Source: Acidobacteriota bacterium
GTDB lineage: Bacteria; Acidobacteriota; UBA6911; RPQK01; JAJDTT01
Length of the DNA stretch: 53,350 nucleotides
Direction: 5' to 3'
Assembly: GCA_028874215.1 (NCBI GenBank)
Contig: JAPPLF010000069.1
Coordinates: 1 to 53,350 of the forward strand
The notes below the pieces were generated by a model. That model saw only the letters and a program-made list of their open reading frames with translations, was not told the DNA's origin and made no database searches. Of the stretch, positions 42,480-52,250 are shown piece after piece (the first letter of the stretch is position 1; the number at the start of each line of letters is the position of its first letter). A program made the position numbers and the translations under genes.

Positions 42480-43598
42480 ATGTTGGTGCCCAAGAACGAC
42501 TTCATCGGTCTTGATGATCAGGTCCATCTTTGCGCCGGGGGTGAGACTCCGGTTTTGAAGAGCCATCAGGACGCCGTGGCGCGTTTCTTCCGCAGCAAGG
42601 CCCGGGGAGAAGATGGCCGGCAGCAGTTCGAAGAGACCTATCTGAAGTGCAAGGAGAGGGCGGGACGGCTTTTCAACGTCTCCCCGGAGGAGATCGCCTT
42701 TCTCTCCTCTACTTCGGAAGGGGTCAACCTGTTGGCTCACGCTCTGGATTGGGAGCCGGGCGACAATGTGGTGGTCGCCGATGTGGAATTCCCTTCCGAC
42801 GTTCTTCCCTGGACCCGCCTGGAGCGGCTGGGAGTGGAACTTCGCCTGGTGCGGCATCGCAATTGGCGGGTGTCCGTCGCCGATCTGGATTCGCGTATCG
42901 ACTCCAGGACCCGTGTGGTGGCGATCAGCTTGGTGAGCTTCCTGACCGGACAGCGGCAGTTGCTTCGTGAACTCTCCCGAGCGGTCCGCTCCAAAGGGGC
43001 GCTACTCAGCGTCGATGCGACTCACGCGGCCGGGGCGGTCCCGGTGGAAGCGGGGCTCGCCGACTTCGTCATGAGCAGTTGCTACAAGTGGCTGTTGGGC
43101 ACCCACGGCGTTTCCATCTTCTACTGGAATCGAAGTCGCCTGCCCGACCTGCAGCCACCGTTCCTGGGTTGGCACACCCCGGCCGATCTCACCGGTTGGC
43201 GCCATCCGACCCGTTACGAGCCGCGGCCCGACGCCGCCCGATTCGAGCCCGGGAATCCATCCTGGATTTCGGTCTACATCCTGGAGAACGCCCTGGGCTA
43301 TCTCTCCCGCGTGGGTGTTCCCGAGATCGAAAGCTATGTGCTGGATCTGAGCGAAAGGGTGTTGCGCGGCCTCGACGAACTCGGCTTGGAAATCATGACG
43401 CCGTCCCGGCGCCGGGAACGCGCCGGCAATGCCTGCTTCGTCGCCCCCCGGGCCAAGGCCGTGATGAATTGGTTTGATGAACGGGGCATCCTGATCTGGG
43501 GAGATTCCCAGCGGATTCGCGTGTCGACTCATCTCTACAACACGACTGAAGACGTGGAGAATTTCCTCGAGGCTTTGAAGCGCTGTCCTCTGGTCTGA
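42480..43598 (+). CDS. Class V PLP aminotransferase (cysteine desulfurase-like)
   Basis: 372 residues. FLSSTSEGVNLLAHAL, SVDATHAAG (Asp179, His182) and the PLP lysine Lys203 in SSCYKWLLGTHG are clear. It lacks the Cys motif of true IscS desulfurases near the C-terminus, so isopenicillin-N-epimerase-like or amino-acid-cleaving activity is possible. Its ATG follows GAAGGAGCGAACGAG. Three bases separate it from the next gene, suggesting an operon. Confidence 0.82.
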   Translation: MLVPKNDFIGLDDQVHLCAGGETPVLKSHQDAVARFFRSKARGEDGRQQFEETYLKCKERAGRLFNVSPEEIAFLSSTSEGVNLLAHALDWEPGDNVVVADVEFPSDVLPWTRLERLGVELRLVRHRNWRVSVADLDSRIDSRTRVVAISLVSFLTGQRQLLRELSRAVRSKGALLSVDATHAAGAVPVEAGLADFVMSSCYKWLLGTHGVSIFYWNRSRLPDLQPPFLGWHTPADLTGWRHPTRYEPRPDAARFEPGNPSWISVYILENALGYLSRVGVPEIESYVLDLSERVLRGLDELGLEIMTPSRRRERAGNACFVAPRAKAVMNWFDERGILIWGDSQRIRVSTHLYNTTEDVENFLEALKRCPLV

Positions 43599-43601
43599 AC
43601 C

Positions 43602-44669
43602 ATGGTTGATCTGTCCCCGAGCCTGCGTCCTCAGCGAACAGGAGCGCGTTCCGCCGCCTCCCGGCACGTCTCCCGTTGCCTCATGCTCCAGACGGAGCAA
43701 CCGGAGCTTGTGCGCGCCGCTGTGGAAAAATTGAGGAAATCGGACCTGCATCCCGGCTGCAAGGTACTTCTGGTGTGCCGGCAGGAGGACCTGGGGTCTT
43801 TTGAAGATCTCCCGGACGTGGAGTTTCTGCCCTATTCCCGGTGGCGGGGCGATCGGTTCTCCGGCTTGTGGCGGCGGATGTCCGGTTTCCGTGCCGATCT
43901 GGTCTGCGCGGTCTTCGGCGGCCGTCCTGTCTTCCGGCTGCAGAAGCTCCTTTTCTTTCTGGTTCCGGGCCGGCGCCGGCTCATCTTCGATGCGCGGACT
44001 CGGCCCTACCCGCTGCGTCTCGGCAATATCGCCGCGATCCGCCGCCGGAGCCGTTACCGGGAAGTATTCCCCGACGCTGAGGCGACGATTCTGTATCTGC
44101 CCACTGAAAGCGATTCGATCGCCCTGGAGGTCCTGGAAAGGCTTCAGGACCGAAAGATCATCGGTCCCGGCCGGATTCTGGTGTTTTGCTCGGAGGCGAA
44201 GAAAGATCTCTTCGAGTCGCGGCCGGAAGTGAGCGAGGTGGTCGCCTACGGATTCGGGCAGAAGCTGAAAAAACTGCGAATCGTTTTGAGGCTGGCCCGG
44301 ATGAGGGTAGACGTGGTGGTGGCGATCCTTTCGGGCCGGCCCATATTCCGGGCCCACAAGAGGCTGTTTTTGCTGCTACCCGCACGCGCTCGCCTGGTGT
44401 TCAACGAGCACGGAGATTGCCACTACGTCAAGCGGAACCTGCGTGGCCTGGCCGGCCTCTTGCGGGCCGGATCTTTTGCCAAGATCGATCCGTATCGGCG
44501 CCTCTCGAGAAGGGGTCTCCGCTATCGGGCGCCGATCCTGGTCAAGGCCGTGCTGTTTCTTCCCCGCTATCTGTACCTGATCCTGTGGCTGCTCCTGGGA
44601 AGCCTGAAGAGAGGCGGCTCCAAACGCCTCGCCGTTTTCAGAAAGGGAAGCTTCGGAGCGCGGGACTAG
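43602..44669 (+). CDS. Unknown protein with an internal duplication
   Basis: 355 residues. Two halves repeat each other about 138 residues apart: GGRPVFRLQKLLFFLVPGRR at 106-125 matches SGRPIFRAHKRLFLLLPARA at 244-263, each continuing into an RLIFD/RLVFN strand. A hydrophobic segment near 314-333 could be a membrane anchor. The Rossmann-like halves recall the donor-side domains of glycosyltransferases, but I see no certain catalytic motif. It sits 3 bases after the class V aminotransferase. Confidence 0.6.
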   Translation: MVDLSPSLRPQRTGARSAASRHVSRCLMLQTEQPELVRAAVEKLRKSDLHPGCKVLLVCRQEDLGSFEDLPDVEFLPYSRWRGDRFSGLWRRMSGFRADLVCAVFGGRPVFRLQKLLFFLVPGRRRLIFDARTRPYPLRLGNIAAIRRRSRYREVFPDAEATILYLPTESDSIALEVLERLQDRKIIGPGRILVFCSEAKKDLFESRPEVSEVVAYGFGQKLKKLRIVLRLARMRVDVVVAILSGRPIFRAHKRLFLLLPARARLVFNEHGDCHYVKRNLRGLAGLLRAGSFAKIDPYRRLSRRGLRYRAPILVKAVLFLPRYLYLILWLLLGSLKRGGSKRLAVFRKGSFGARD

Positions 44670-44688
44670 TCAAACGCTGATCGAGATC

Positions 44689-45297
44689 TCAGGAACCGAA
44701 CCGCTCCGCCACGGCATCCCAGTTCACGACGTTCCACCAGGCCTTGATGTAGTCGGGCCTCCGGTTCTGATAGCGGAGATAGTAGGCGTGCTCCCACACG
44801 TCCACGCCCAGGAGAGGAACCTGTCCGGCCATGACGGGAGAGTCCTGATTGGCGGTGGAGAGGACCTCCAGCGTTCCCGACGCGTTCTTCACCAGCCAGG
44901 CCCACCCCGATCCGAACCGTCCTATGCCCGCGGCGGCGACGGCCTGCTGAAACTGGGCGAAACTGCCGAACGTCGAATTGATGGCGTCGCCCAGGGCGCC
45001 GCCGGGTTCTCCTCCGCCACCGGGTCCCATGAGCGTCCAGAACAGGGAGTGATTGGCGTGGCCGCCGGCGTTGTTCCTCACGGCGGTCCGAATGCTCCCG
45101 GGAACCGCGGCGCAGTTGTCGGCCAGCAGTTCGTCCAGGCTCAGTCCGGCCAGCTCCGGATGCGAGGAGAGGGCATTGTTCAGGTTCCCAATGTACGCGG
45201 CGTGGTGTTTGCCGTGGTGGATCCCCATGGTGGCGGAGTCGATGTGGGGCTCCAAGGCGTCGGTGGCATAGGGAAGGGACGGCAATTCGAATGGCAT
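44689..45297 (-). CDS. sodA: Superoxide dismutase (Fe/Mn)
   Basis: 202 residues. Metal ligands His27 (MGIHHGKHH), His83 ([10 protein letters not shown]), Asp166 and His170 (DVWEHAYYL) are all present. GAAAGGAGATCTC precedes the ATG at 45297 and decides the start over an earlier Met. QDSP and GSGWAWL are Mn/Fe-SOD typical; which metal is used cannot be told. It disproportionates superoxide. Confidence 0.95.
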   Translation of the reverse strand: MPFELPSLPYATDALEPHIDSATMGIHHGKHHAAYIGNLNNALSSHPELAGLSLDELLADNCAAVPGSIRTAVRNNAGGHANHSLFWTLMGPGGGGEPGGALGDAINSTFGSFAQFQQAVAAAGIGRFGSGWAWLVKNASGTLEVLSTANQDSPVMAGQVPLLGVDVWEHAYYLRYQNRRPDYIKAWWNVVNWDAVAERFGS

Positions 45298-45440
45298 GAG
45301 ATCTCCTTTCGCTGTTCCTGGGTGAGCGGGGCGCCCGCTCGGCAAAAAGATACCAGCGCGTGCGGGATACGGCAACCGGCCCATCGGATTGGGAGGCGTC
45401 GCCGTAGTAGACTGGACCGGGAGCCGATCGGGAGCGTGGG

Positions 45441-46751
45441 ATGCAGTTTCCTGTAAGCTGGCGGATGTTGATTTTCGGGCTTATCGCCATTTTTCTTTCA
45501 GCCGAAATCTGCGCGCAGGTTCCGCGAGCTTCCGATTCGGAGACCGAATTCGTTGTCGTCGTTACCGGCAGAGAACTTCTCGAAGGCGCTTACGCCGACG
45601 CGCACACTCAGTTTTTGGCGCGGACGCTCCTGCCTCTCGGAGGCCGATGTGTCGGATCGGTCACCGTCACCGACGACGAAAAGGAGATGCTGCGAGCCCT
45701 CGAATATGCCTCCCGGCGCAGCCGGATCGTCATCGTCACCGGGGGGCTCGGTCCCACCGGCGACGACATCACCCGTCAGACCCTGGCCGAATACACGGGC
45801 ATCCCGCTTCAGGAATCGTCCCAGGTGATCCAAGAGTATCGGCGCCGCTACGGAGACCGGGTATTCCGCCCGAGTCTCCGGCGGCAGGCGCAGGTTCCGT
45901 CCCGCGGCGCCTATCTGAAGAATCGGGTCGGAAGCGCCGTCGGCTTGGTCTTCGACGACGGACAACGAGTTGTGGTGGCGCTGCCCGGTCCGCCCCGGGA
46001 ACTCCGGCCCATGGTCAGGGAGCAACTGATTCCGTTTCTGGCCCGCCGATTCGGGATCCAGGCGGCGGTCGAATCGGTCACGCTACGCTTTGTGGGGATC
46101 GGAGAATCGAGCATCCAGAGTGTCATCGACAAGCACGTCAACCTGCCGTCCGGGGTCAGGGTCGCCTCCACCTTCGAAGCGGGACGGGTCGACCTCACCT
46201 TCTACGGCCACTCCGGCTTGCCCGGCATTCGAAAAAGCCTGCTGGGTTTGCGGGATCGGATGCTGGAGCAGCTCGGACAACATGTCTATTCCGTTGGCGG
46301 ATCGACGCTCGAAGAAACGATCCTGCGGCTTCTGGCCGATCGCAAGGCGACGTTGGCCGTGGCCGAGGTGGCGACGGGAGGCGGCCTCTCATCCCGGTTG
46401 ACCGGGACTCCCTCCGCGCCGTCGGTTCTGTTCGGCAGCTATGTGGCTGCCACGAATGCCGGAATAAAAGGATTGCTGGCGTCTGAGGGGTCGGAGGCTT
46501 CGGGACAGGTTCCGGAGGGGAATGAGGCGATCCTCGATCTGGCTCGCAAGGTCGCAAGTGATCAGCGGGATCGATGGGTCCTTCTGGTTTCCCAACTGGA
46601 AGAGGGGGACGCCGACCGCGTTACCCTCTGCGCCGGGTCCAGGGCCCACGGGTTCGCCGTCGAGTCGGTCGGATTCCGCACCGGCAGGTCGGGACGTGAG
46701 CGGCTCATCACGCGCGCCCTTGATTTCCTCAGGAGAAGACTGGCTCAATGA
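45441..46751 (+). CDS. CinA-like protein with an N-terminal signal sequence
   Basis: 436 residues. Residues 1-25 form a signal peptide-like segment (hydrophobic 9-20, CAQ cleavage region), followed by a full CinA layout: the molybdopterin-binding-like domain with [17 protein letters not shown] (101-109) and ALPGPPREL (180-188), and a C-terminal CinA/PncC domain. Normal CinA is cytoplasmic and acts on ADP-ribose and NMN. The PncC motif AESCTGG is altered to AEVATGG at 308-314, so the deamidase may be inactive. Its stop overlaps the next start by 4 bases. Confidence 0.82.
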   Translation: MQFPVSWRMLIFGLIAIFLSAEICAQVPRASDSETEFVVVVTGRELLEGAYADAHTQFLARTLLPLGGRCVGSVTVTDDEKEMLRALEYASRRSRIVIVTGGLGPTGDDITRQTLAEYTGIPLQESSQVIQEYRRRYGDRVFRPSLRRQAQVPSRGAYLKNRVGSAVGLVFDDGQRVVVALPGPPRELRPMVREQLIPFLARRFGIQAAVESVTLRFVGIGESSIQSVIDKHVNLPSGVRVASTFEAGRVDLTFYGHSGLPGIRKSLLGLRDRMLEQLGQHVYSVGGSTLEETILRLLADRKATLAVAEVATGGGLSSRLTGTPSAPSVLFGSYVAATNAGIKGLLASEGSEASGQVPEGNEAILDLARKVASDQRDRWVLLVSQLEEGDADRVTLCAGSRAHGFAVESVGFRTGRSGRERLITRALDFLRRRLAQ

Positions 46752-47623
46752 GTCCCCGGGAGGCTCCAATGGGGTGGATGATACGTCTCGGTTGGCTGCT
46801 GTGCCTGGGAGTGGGCGCCCAGATTCTGGCGCTCGACTTTCCGCATCGAGCCCGGGTGCTGGCCATCGAGGACCTGACCCACGACGTGAAGAGAGTGCGG
46901 CTGACGTTGCTCCGTCCCGGCGGGTTCTCCTTCAAGCCGGGACAATTCGTCTTCCTCGAGGTCCCGGAAGAATTCGTTCAGGAATGGAACTCCCGATACG
47001 AGACGGCGCATGGGTCGGTCTTTCGACCCTATTCTTTCGCCTCCCCGCCCAGCCGGCTTCCGGAGTTCGACTTCATCATCAAGCACTTCCGGGCGCCGCC
47101 CGGCAAGGACGTGCCGCCCGGCGTCGCGTCCACCTACGTCCATACCCGGCTCCAGCCCGGCGACGTCCTCCACCTCAGCGATCCCACCGGGACTCTCTAC
47201 CTGGGCCAGGACAGCGACCGGCCCATCCTGGTGGTGGCCGGGGGCAGCGGCGCCGCGCCTTTCGTCGGTTTGTTGGAATATTGGTTCGAACAGGGAATGG
47301 ACCGGACGCGGACAATCCACTTCTTCTTCGGTGTCCGCAGCCGGAGGGACCTCCTCCTGCACGGCCGGTTCTCCAAGTGGGCGGCGGAAAAAGAGAACTT
47401 CACCTATACGCCGGCCCTGTCCTCCCCCCGCGAAGGGGACGACTGGAATGGAGAGACGGGTTATATTCAGCTCTCCGTCGACAAGCACGTGGAGGCCCCG
47501 TCCGAAGCCGAGGCCTATCTCGCCGGGCCGCCGATCATGGTGAAGATGGTGACGGAGGTCCTCAGGGCGAAAGGGATCCCCGGCAGCCGCATCTTTTTCG
47601 ATCAGATTCTCGCCAGGGAATGA
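46748..47623 (+). CDS. FAD/NAD(P)-binding oxidoreductase with an N-terminal hydrophobic segment
   Basis: 291 residues of ferredoxin-NADP reductase type without an iron-sulfur domain. The FAD motif RPYSFASPP is at 93-101, the nucleotide-binding loop GGSGAAPF at 165-172, and the C-terminal AYLAGPP stretch closes the NAD site. Residues 11-29 (MIRLGWLLCLGVGAQILAL) look like a signal peptide or anchor. Its ATG overlaps the CinA stop (ATGA) and it lies 10 bases from the rhodanese gene, so these three form one operon. NAD(P)H use outside the cytoplasm would be odd. Confidence 0.8.
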   Translation: MSPREAPMGWMIRLGWLLCLGVGAQILALDFPHRARVLAIEDLTHDVKRVRLTLLRPGGFSFKPGQFVFLEVPEEFVQEWNSRYETAHGSVFRPYSFASPPSRLPEFDFIIKHFRAPPGKDVPPGVASTYVHTRLQPGDVLHLSDPTGTLYLGQDSDRPILVVAGGSGAAPFVGLLEYWFEQGMDRTRTIHFFFGVRSRRDLLLHGRFSKWAAEKENFTYTPALSSPREGDDWNGETGYIQLSVDKHVEAPSEAEAYLAGPPIMVKMVTEVLRAKGIPGSRIFFDQILARE

Positions 47624-47633
47624 GGTGTTGAAC

Positions 47634-48203
47634 ATGGAGACTCAGACGATTTTGGCCGTGGTTTCGTTTTTGGCTCTGGCGTCGGCCCTGCTGGCCCTCA
47701 GGTCGGCTTCCGCGGCGAAGAGCCGGGCCGGAAAGCTGGAGCGGACGCTCAAGTCCCTGGAAGAAGACGTCGCCAGTTCGGGGTCCCGGCAGAAGGAGCA
47801 ACTCGAGAATCAGGGACAACTGCTCCGGCGCGTGGCCCAGGGGAACCATGTGACGGATGCAGTTCTCTCAGGCGGCCTTTTCGATGAAATCGACGGCGAA
47901 GGAGCTTTGGATATGCTTCGCCGGCATCCGGAGACCTTGATCATCGACGTCCGGGAGCCCCATGAGCACGCCGCGGTCCGAATCCCCGGCGCCAAGCTCA
48001 TCCCGCTGGGGGAAGTCAGCGCCCGTGCTTCCGAGATCCCGCAGGAGGCCGACCGCGTCATCGTCCACTGCGCCGCCGGAGGCCGCTCGGCGCAGGCCTG
48101 CGCCCAACTGGGTGTTCAGGGATATGTCAACCTCTACAATCTGGCCGGGGGAATCGGACGCTGGCCGGGCGAGATCCGAAGGGGACAATCGGAAACCAAC
48201 TGA
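47634..48203 (+). CDS. Membrane-anchored rhodanese-domain protein
   Basis: 189 residues. An N-terminal membrane helix (about 6-22), then a coiled-coil-like charged stretch (about 27-67), then a rhodanese domain with LIIDVREPHEHAAVRIPGA and the active Cys in VIVHCAAGGRSAQAC (residue about 146), followed by AGGIGRWPG. It transfers or binds sulfane sulfur. The ATG at 47634 is preferred to an in-frame GTG three codons earlier. Last gene of the CinA-flavoprotein operon. Confidence 0.87.
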   Translation: METQTILAVVSFLALASALLALRSASAAKSRAGKLERTLKSLEEDVASSGSRQKEQLENQGQLLRRVAQGNHVTDAVLSGGLFDEIDGEGALDMLRRHPETLIIDVREPHEHAAVRIPGAKLIPLGEVSARASEIPQEADRVIVHCAAGGRSAQACAQLGVQGYVNLYNLAGGIGRWPGEIRRGQSETN

Positions 48204-48255
48204 CCTCTTGAATGGATCGACCCACAGGAGTTTCGGAAATTCCACCCGGTGAGAA

Positions 48256-50571
48256 ATGCGCGCTAGCCTGAAAAATCCGTCGCAGTTCCTGGCGACGGCG
48301 ACTGTTATTCCGTTGTTCGCTCTGCTGGCGCTCCTGCCGGGAGGCCAACACCTCTTGGAAGCCACCCCCGGCAACCCAAGCATGAGGGCCTATCGAGTGT
48401 CGGCGCCGCCGGTGCTGGACGGCGTGGTGGATGACTCCTGGATGTCCATGGAGCCGGCGACCGGATTCAAACAACAGCTTCCGGAAACAGGGGCCCCGGC
48501 GACCGAACGGGTGGAGGTGCGGATCGGATTCGACCGCAACACTCTCTTCATCGGCGTCATCTGCTTCGATTCCCGGCCGGAGGAGATCGTTTCCACCCAG
48601 GCCCGGCGCGACGGGGTCCTGAACGAGACCGATTCGTTCGAGGTTCTCCTGGACACGTACGACGACGACCAGAGCGGATTCCTCTTTGCCACGACTCCCG
48701 GAGGTATCGAGTTCGACGCCCAGATCATCCACGGCGGCCAGAGCCGCGCCGGAGGAGGACCGGGCCGCGCCGGCTCCGTGGGCGGCAGCGGTTTCGGTGG
48801 AGCGCAAGGGGGCCAGGCGTCCGCTTTCAACCTGAATTGGGATGCGGTCTGGACGGTCCAGGCCAAAATCACTCCGCGAGGCTGGGAAGCCGAGTTCGCG
48901 ATTCCGCTCCGGAGCCTGCGCTACGAACCGGGCGCGGATCGCACCTGGGGGGTCAACTTCAAACGCAACCTGCGCCGCAAGAACGAGCAGTCCTACTGGG
49001 CCCCGGTCACCCGCGGATTCGAGATCCACCGTGTTTCAATGGCGGGCGATTTGACCGGTCTGGACCTGGATTTTCGTCCGAGCCGCCAGGTCATTCCCTA
49101 CGTCAAGGGCGGGTTTCTCCACGATTACCGGGGATCCGATCCATTGAAGGACGGGATTCTGGACGCCGGCTTGGACCTGAAGACCACGCTCACGCCGACG
49201 TTGACCTTGGACGCGACCCTGAACACCGACTTCTCCCAGGTGGAGGTGGACGAAGAGCAGGTCAATCTCACCCGCTTCGACCTGTTCTTCCCGGAAAAGA
49301 GACCCTTCTTCCTGGAGAACGCCGGCTATTTCCAGGTCGGAAGTCCGCGGCAGGCGGAACTCTTCTTCAGCCGCCGCATCGGCATCGATCCCACTGGCGT
49401 GGAGGTCCCCATCCTGGGCGGCGCCCGTCTTACCGGTAAGCTGGATCGTTTCAACCTGGGTGTCCTCAACATGCAGACCAACGACGTGGAGGAGGTGACG
49501 CCGGCTCACAACTTCACCGTCCTGCGCGTGGCCCGGGAGGTGGGTTCCCGCAGCGCGTTCGGCGCCATCTTCATCAACAAGGTGGCCACCGGTACCGCGG
49601 CGCGGCCGAACCAGTTCAACCGGACCTACGGCATGGACGCCAATATCGGAATCGGAGAACGGTGGACCTTCTTCAACTACGCGGCCCGCACCGAGACTCC
49701 GGGCCTCGACGGACGCGATCACGCCGCCAGTTCCGAAGTGCGCTACGCCACCGATTTCTTCAGCTGGGACGTGGGTTACCTGGAAGTGGGAGAGGATTTC
49801 AATCCGGAAGTGGGATTCGTGCCCCGGTCAGGCTACCGGAAGCCCTCCTATGGGATCTACTTCAATCCCCGGCCCAAGAATCATCCATTCTTCCGCCGCT
49901 TCTGGCCGCATCATTCCTGGCGCGGGCACTATCGCTTCGACGGTTCCCCCGAGTCGGGTTGGCGTCACAACGACATGCGGGTCTTCTTCCAGAACGGCGG
50001 GTCGGTGGGTCTCGCGTACAACCAGAACTTCGAACAGCTCTTCGAACCCTTCGAGATCTTCGAGGACGTCGTCTTGCCGAAGGGAAGGTACCATTTCGAC
50101 AATTTTCTGTTGACTGTGGAATCGGACGAGAGCGCCGATCTATTCGGCGTCGCCAACTATTCCTGGGGGGAATTCTACTCGGGTCACATCAAGACCCTGA
50201 GCCTGCGGGCAGGGTTCCGCGTCGGCGCCGAGTTCTTGCTGGCCGCCCGCTATGTGCGCAATGGGGTGGAACTCCCGGAAGGACGCTTCAATACGGATCT
50301 GGCCATGGTCCAGTTGAACTACTCCTTCACTCCCAAGAGCTATATCCAGTCGCTGATCCAGTACAACAGCACCGAGCGGGAGATCGGGGCCAACATCCGG
50401 TTTGCTCTTCTCCGCACCGGCAGCACCGGGTTTTTTATCGTCTACAACAGCCACTTCGACCCCACGGGCATCGACCCGCATGAAGGGCCGATGGTGCCCG
50501 GCCCCTATCGGACGCAGCGGACCCTGGACCGGACGATCCTGGCCAAGTTCACCTATCTGCTGGATTTCTGA
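48256..50571 (+). CDS. DUF5916 outer-membrane-like protein with N-terminal CBM9-like domain
   Basis: 771 residues with an N-terminal hydrophobic signal (about residues 15-30). The first part (about 45-230) is a CBM9-like sandwich (VLDGVVDDSWMSMEP, then VEVRIGFDRNTLFIGVICFD) with WEAEFAIPLRSLRY. The rest is DUF5916, with FDLFFPEKRPFFLENAGYFQ and many alternating beta strands ending in an aromatic residue (TYLLDF), the pattern of an outer-membrane barrel. Common in Acidobacteria and Bacteroidetes; proposed role in outer-membrane uptake or binding, function unproven. Confidence 0.85.
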   Translation: MRASLKNPSQFLATATVIPLFALLALLPGGQHLLEATPGNPSMRAYRVSAPPVLDGVVDDSWMSMEPATGFKQQLPETGAPATERVEVRIGFDRNTLFIGVICFDSRPEEIVSTQARRDGVLNETDSFEVLLDTYDDDQSGFLFATTPGGIEFDAQIIHGGQSRAGGGPGRAGSVGGSGFGGAQGGQASAFNLNWDAVWTVQAKITPRGWEAEFAIPLRSLRYEPGADRTWGVNFKRNLRRKNEQSYWAPVTRGFEIHRVSMAGDLTGLDLDFRPSRQVIPYVKGGFLHDYRGSDPLKDGILDAGLDLKTTLTPTLTLDATLNTDFSQVEVDEEQVNLTRFDLFFPEKRPFFLENAGYFQVGSPRQAELFFSRRIGIDPTGVEVPILGGARLTGKLDRFNLGVLNMQTNDVEEVTPAHNFTVLRVAREVGSRSAFGAIFINKVATGTAARPNQFNRTYGMDANIGIGERWTFFNYAARTETPGLDGRDHAASSEVRYATDFFSWDVGYLEVGEDFNPEVGFVPRSGYRKPSYGIYFNPRPKNHPFFRRFWPHHSWRGHYRFDGSPESGWRHNDMRVFFQNGGSVGLAYNQNFEQLFEPFEIFEDVVLPKGRYHFDNFLLTVESDESADLFGVANYSWGEFYSGHIKTLSLRAGFRVGAEFLLAARYVRNGVELPEGRFNTDLAMVQLNYSFTPKSYIQSLIQYNSTEREIGANIRFALLRTGSTGFFIVYNSHFDPTGIDPHEGPMVPGPYRTQRTLDRTILAKFTYLLDF

Positions 50572-50639
50572 CCCGTACTGAATCATGCTATGAACGCTCC
50601 GGGGAACGCCGGAAACAGGCAACAACCGGCGCCGAAATC

Positions 50640-51101
50640 ATGACCTACCTGACCCGCTTGACCTCAGCCATCAAGAAGGAGTTGGAAGAGGGCCGGCTGG
50701 GAACTCCCGTCTATGTGCGCCTGGTGATCGTGGCGTCTTCCGATCATGGACACCTGGTCCCCAGTTCGGTGGCGTGCATGCAAGTGGTCCGGGAACTGCT
50801 CGGGCCGCCGATCACGGAGGTCTTCGCCGCCGGGAGCGTAGAGTCCGGGAATCTGTCGTTGCAACTTCATCTGGAAGGTGGACGCACCGGCCAGGTCATA
50901 TCGATCCTCAGGCGGGAGGGTGATCCGGGAGCGGACCTGCTGCTGGTGGGGAACCACGGGACGTTGCGGCATGACCTTGCGGAAGCCGGTCTCGCCGGCG
51001 AGACCGAGGACGGTCTCTGGAGCGCGGACGGGGTTCGGAGTGAGTTGGTCGCGGCGGTGGAGGAGTCGCTGCGCAAGCGGTCGCCGGTGCGGCTCGGATA
51101 A
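50640..51101 (+). CDS. Gfo/Idh-like C-terminal domain protein without a Rossmann domain
   Basis: 153 residues. No nucleotide-binding motif is visible. The pattern VACMQVVRELLGPPITEVFA, then NLSLQLHLEGGRTGQV and LLLVGNHGTLRHD, resembles the dimerisation (C-terminal) half of Gfo/Idh/MocA oxidoreductases, where a lone beta-sheet domain follows the cofactor domain. It lies 11 bases before a complete Gfo/Idh gene, so it may pair with it or be a split-off duplicate. This assignment is an inference. Confidence 0.5.
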   Translation: MTYLTRLTSAIKKELEEGRLGTPVYVRLVIVASSDHGHLVPSSVACMQVVRELLGPPITEVFAAGSVESGNLSLQLHLEGGRTGQVISILRREGDPGADLLLVGNHGTLRHDLAEAGLAGETEDGLWSADGVRSELVAAVEESLRKRSPVRLG

Positions 51102-51112
51102 CGGAACGATCC

Positions 51113-52246
51113 ATGGGCAAAACCTACGGGGTACTCCTGGTGGCCGGAGACTTGACCCACCAGGAGAATTACGGTGCGGCTTTCGGCAGAGATCCGCGGT
51201 GCCGAGTGGTGGCGGTCACCGACGAGCCGGGAGTTCCGGAACGGCGGGATCGTTTGAATCGAAGGTTGGCCCGGCGCTTCGGAATTCCGTTCATCCCCGA
51301 CCTGTCCGATGCGCTCAAGCGCAGTGACGTCCACGTCGTCAGCGTCTGCGTGGAGTTCGAACGGCGCGCCCGCGTGGCTGCTCAATGCGCCCGAGCGGGC
51401 AAGCACGTCTACGTGGACAAGCCTTTGACCGTCTCCAACCGGGAGGCGGCCTCCCTGGTTTCCGAGATCCGAAAGGCCGGAGTTCGGAGCCAGATGTACA
51501 GCCTGTTCCGTTCCCCGTGGGCCCGAAGGGCTCGGCGGCTCACCGACAGCGGGGCCCTGGGGCAACTCGTGAGCATGCACAGCGACCTGTTGTTCTCCAA
51601 GGGCCACACCGGGACCGCCGACCTGAACCGTCCCCGCCAGGAGCATTTCCCGCCCCGAAGGTTCACTTATATCGACTCGAAGCGGGAACTCTTCACCATG
51701 GGGGTCTATTCCATCGGGATCATGCGTTGGCTCTCAGGCCGTGCGGTGAAACGGGTCTATGCCCGGACTGCCAACTATTTCTTCCGGGAGCACCAGAAGA
51801 ACGACGTGGAAGACTTCGCGGCCCTGACCATGGAGTTCGAAGACGGATTGGTGGGGACCCTGAGCGGCGGGAGAATCGGCTGGCTGAGTCACCTGGCCGG
51901 GGGAATTTCGGGGATCTTTCTGGCCGGGACCCGGGGTTGCCGATTCGTCGACGGTTCACGCCCCCGGTTCGAAGTCGCCTGCGACGCTCCCGCTTGGCGG
52001 CCCGGACCGCCGCATCCCGAAGATCCCATGGGATTCTGGAGAAGCAGCACGCGGGAGGCCGGCGGAGTCCACAAGTTCAACTGGCGTACGGTCCCTCCAG
52101 CGGCGCAGTCGGACGAGTCCTATTTCATCGACTGCATCGAGCAGAATCGTGAGAGCGACATGAGCATCGCGGAGGCTGCCGAGGTCCTGAAAGTGCTCAT
52201 GGCCGGCTACGAGTCGGCGGCCACCGGCAAGGTGGTCTCCCTGTAG
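51113..52246 (+). CDS. Gfo/Idh/MocA-family oxidoreductase
   Basis: 377 residues. A Rossmann domain (about 1-120) carries AGKHVYVDKPLTV with the catalytic-site Lys-Pro (EKP/DKP motif), followed by the alpha/beta dimer domain with YIDSKRELFTMGVYSIGIMRW and FEDGLVGTLSGGR. Family members oxidise or reduce sugars, inositols or related polyols with NAD(P). Substrate unknown. It is convergent with the hydroxyacid dehydrogenase; a palindrome lies between. Confidence 0.88.
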   Translation: MGKTYGVLLVAGDLTHQENYGAAFGRDPRCRVVAVTDEPGVPERRDRLNRRLARRFGIPFIPDLSDALKRSDVHVVSVCVEFERRARVAAQCARAGKHVYVDKPLTVSNREAASLVSEIRKAGVRSQMYSLFRSPWARRARRLTDSGALGQLVSMHSDLLFSKGHTGTADLNRPRQEHFPPRRFTYIDSKRELFTMGVYSIGIMRWLSGRAVKRVYARTANYFFREHQKNDVEDFAALTMEFEDGLVGTLSGGRIGWLSHLAGGISGIFLAGTRGCRFVDGSRPRFEVACDAPAWRPGPPHPEDPMGFWRSSTREAGGVHKFNWRTVPPAAQSDESYFIDCIEQNRESDMSIAEAAEVLKVLMAGYESAATGKVVSL

Positions 52247-52250
52247 GAGG

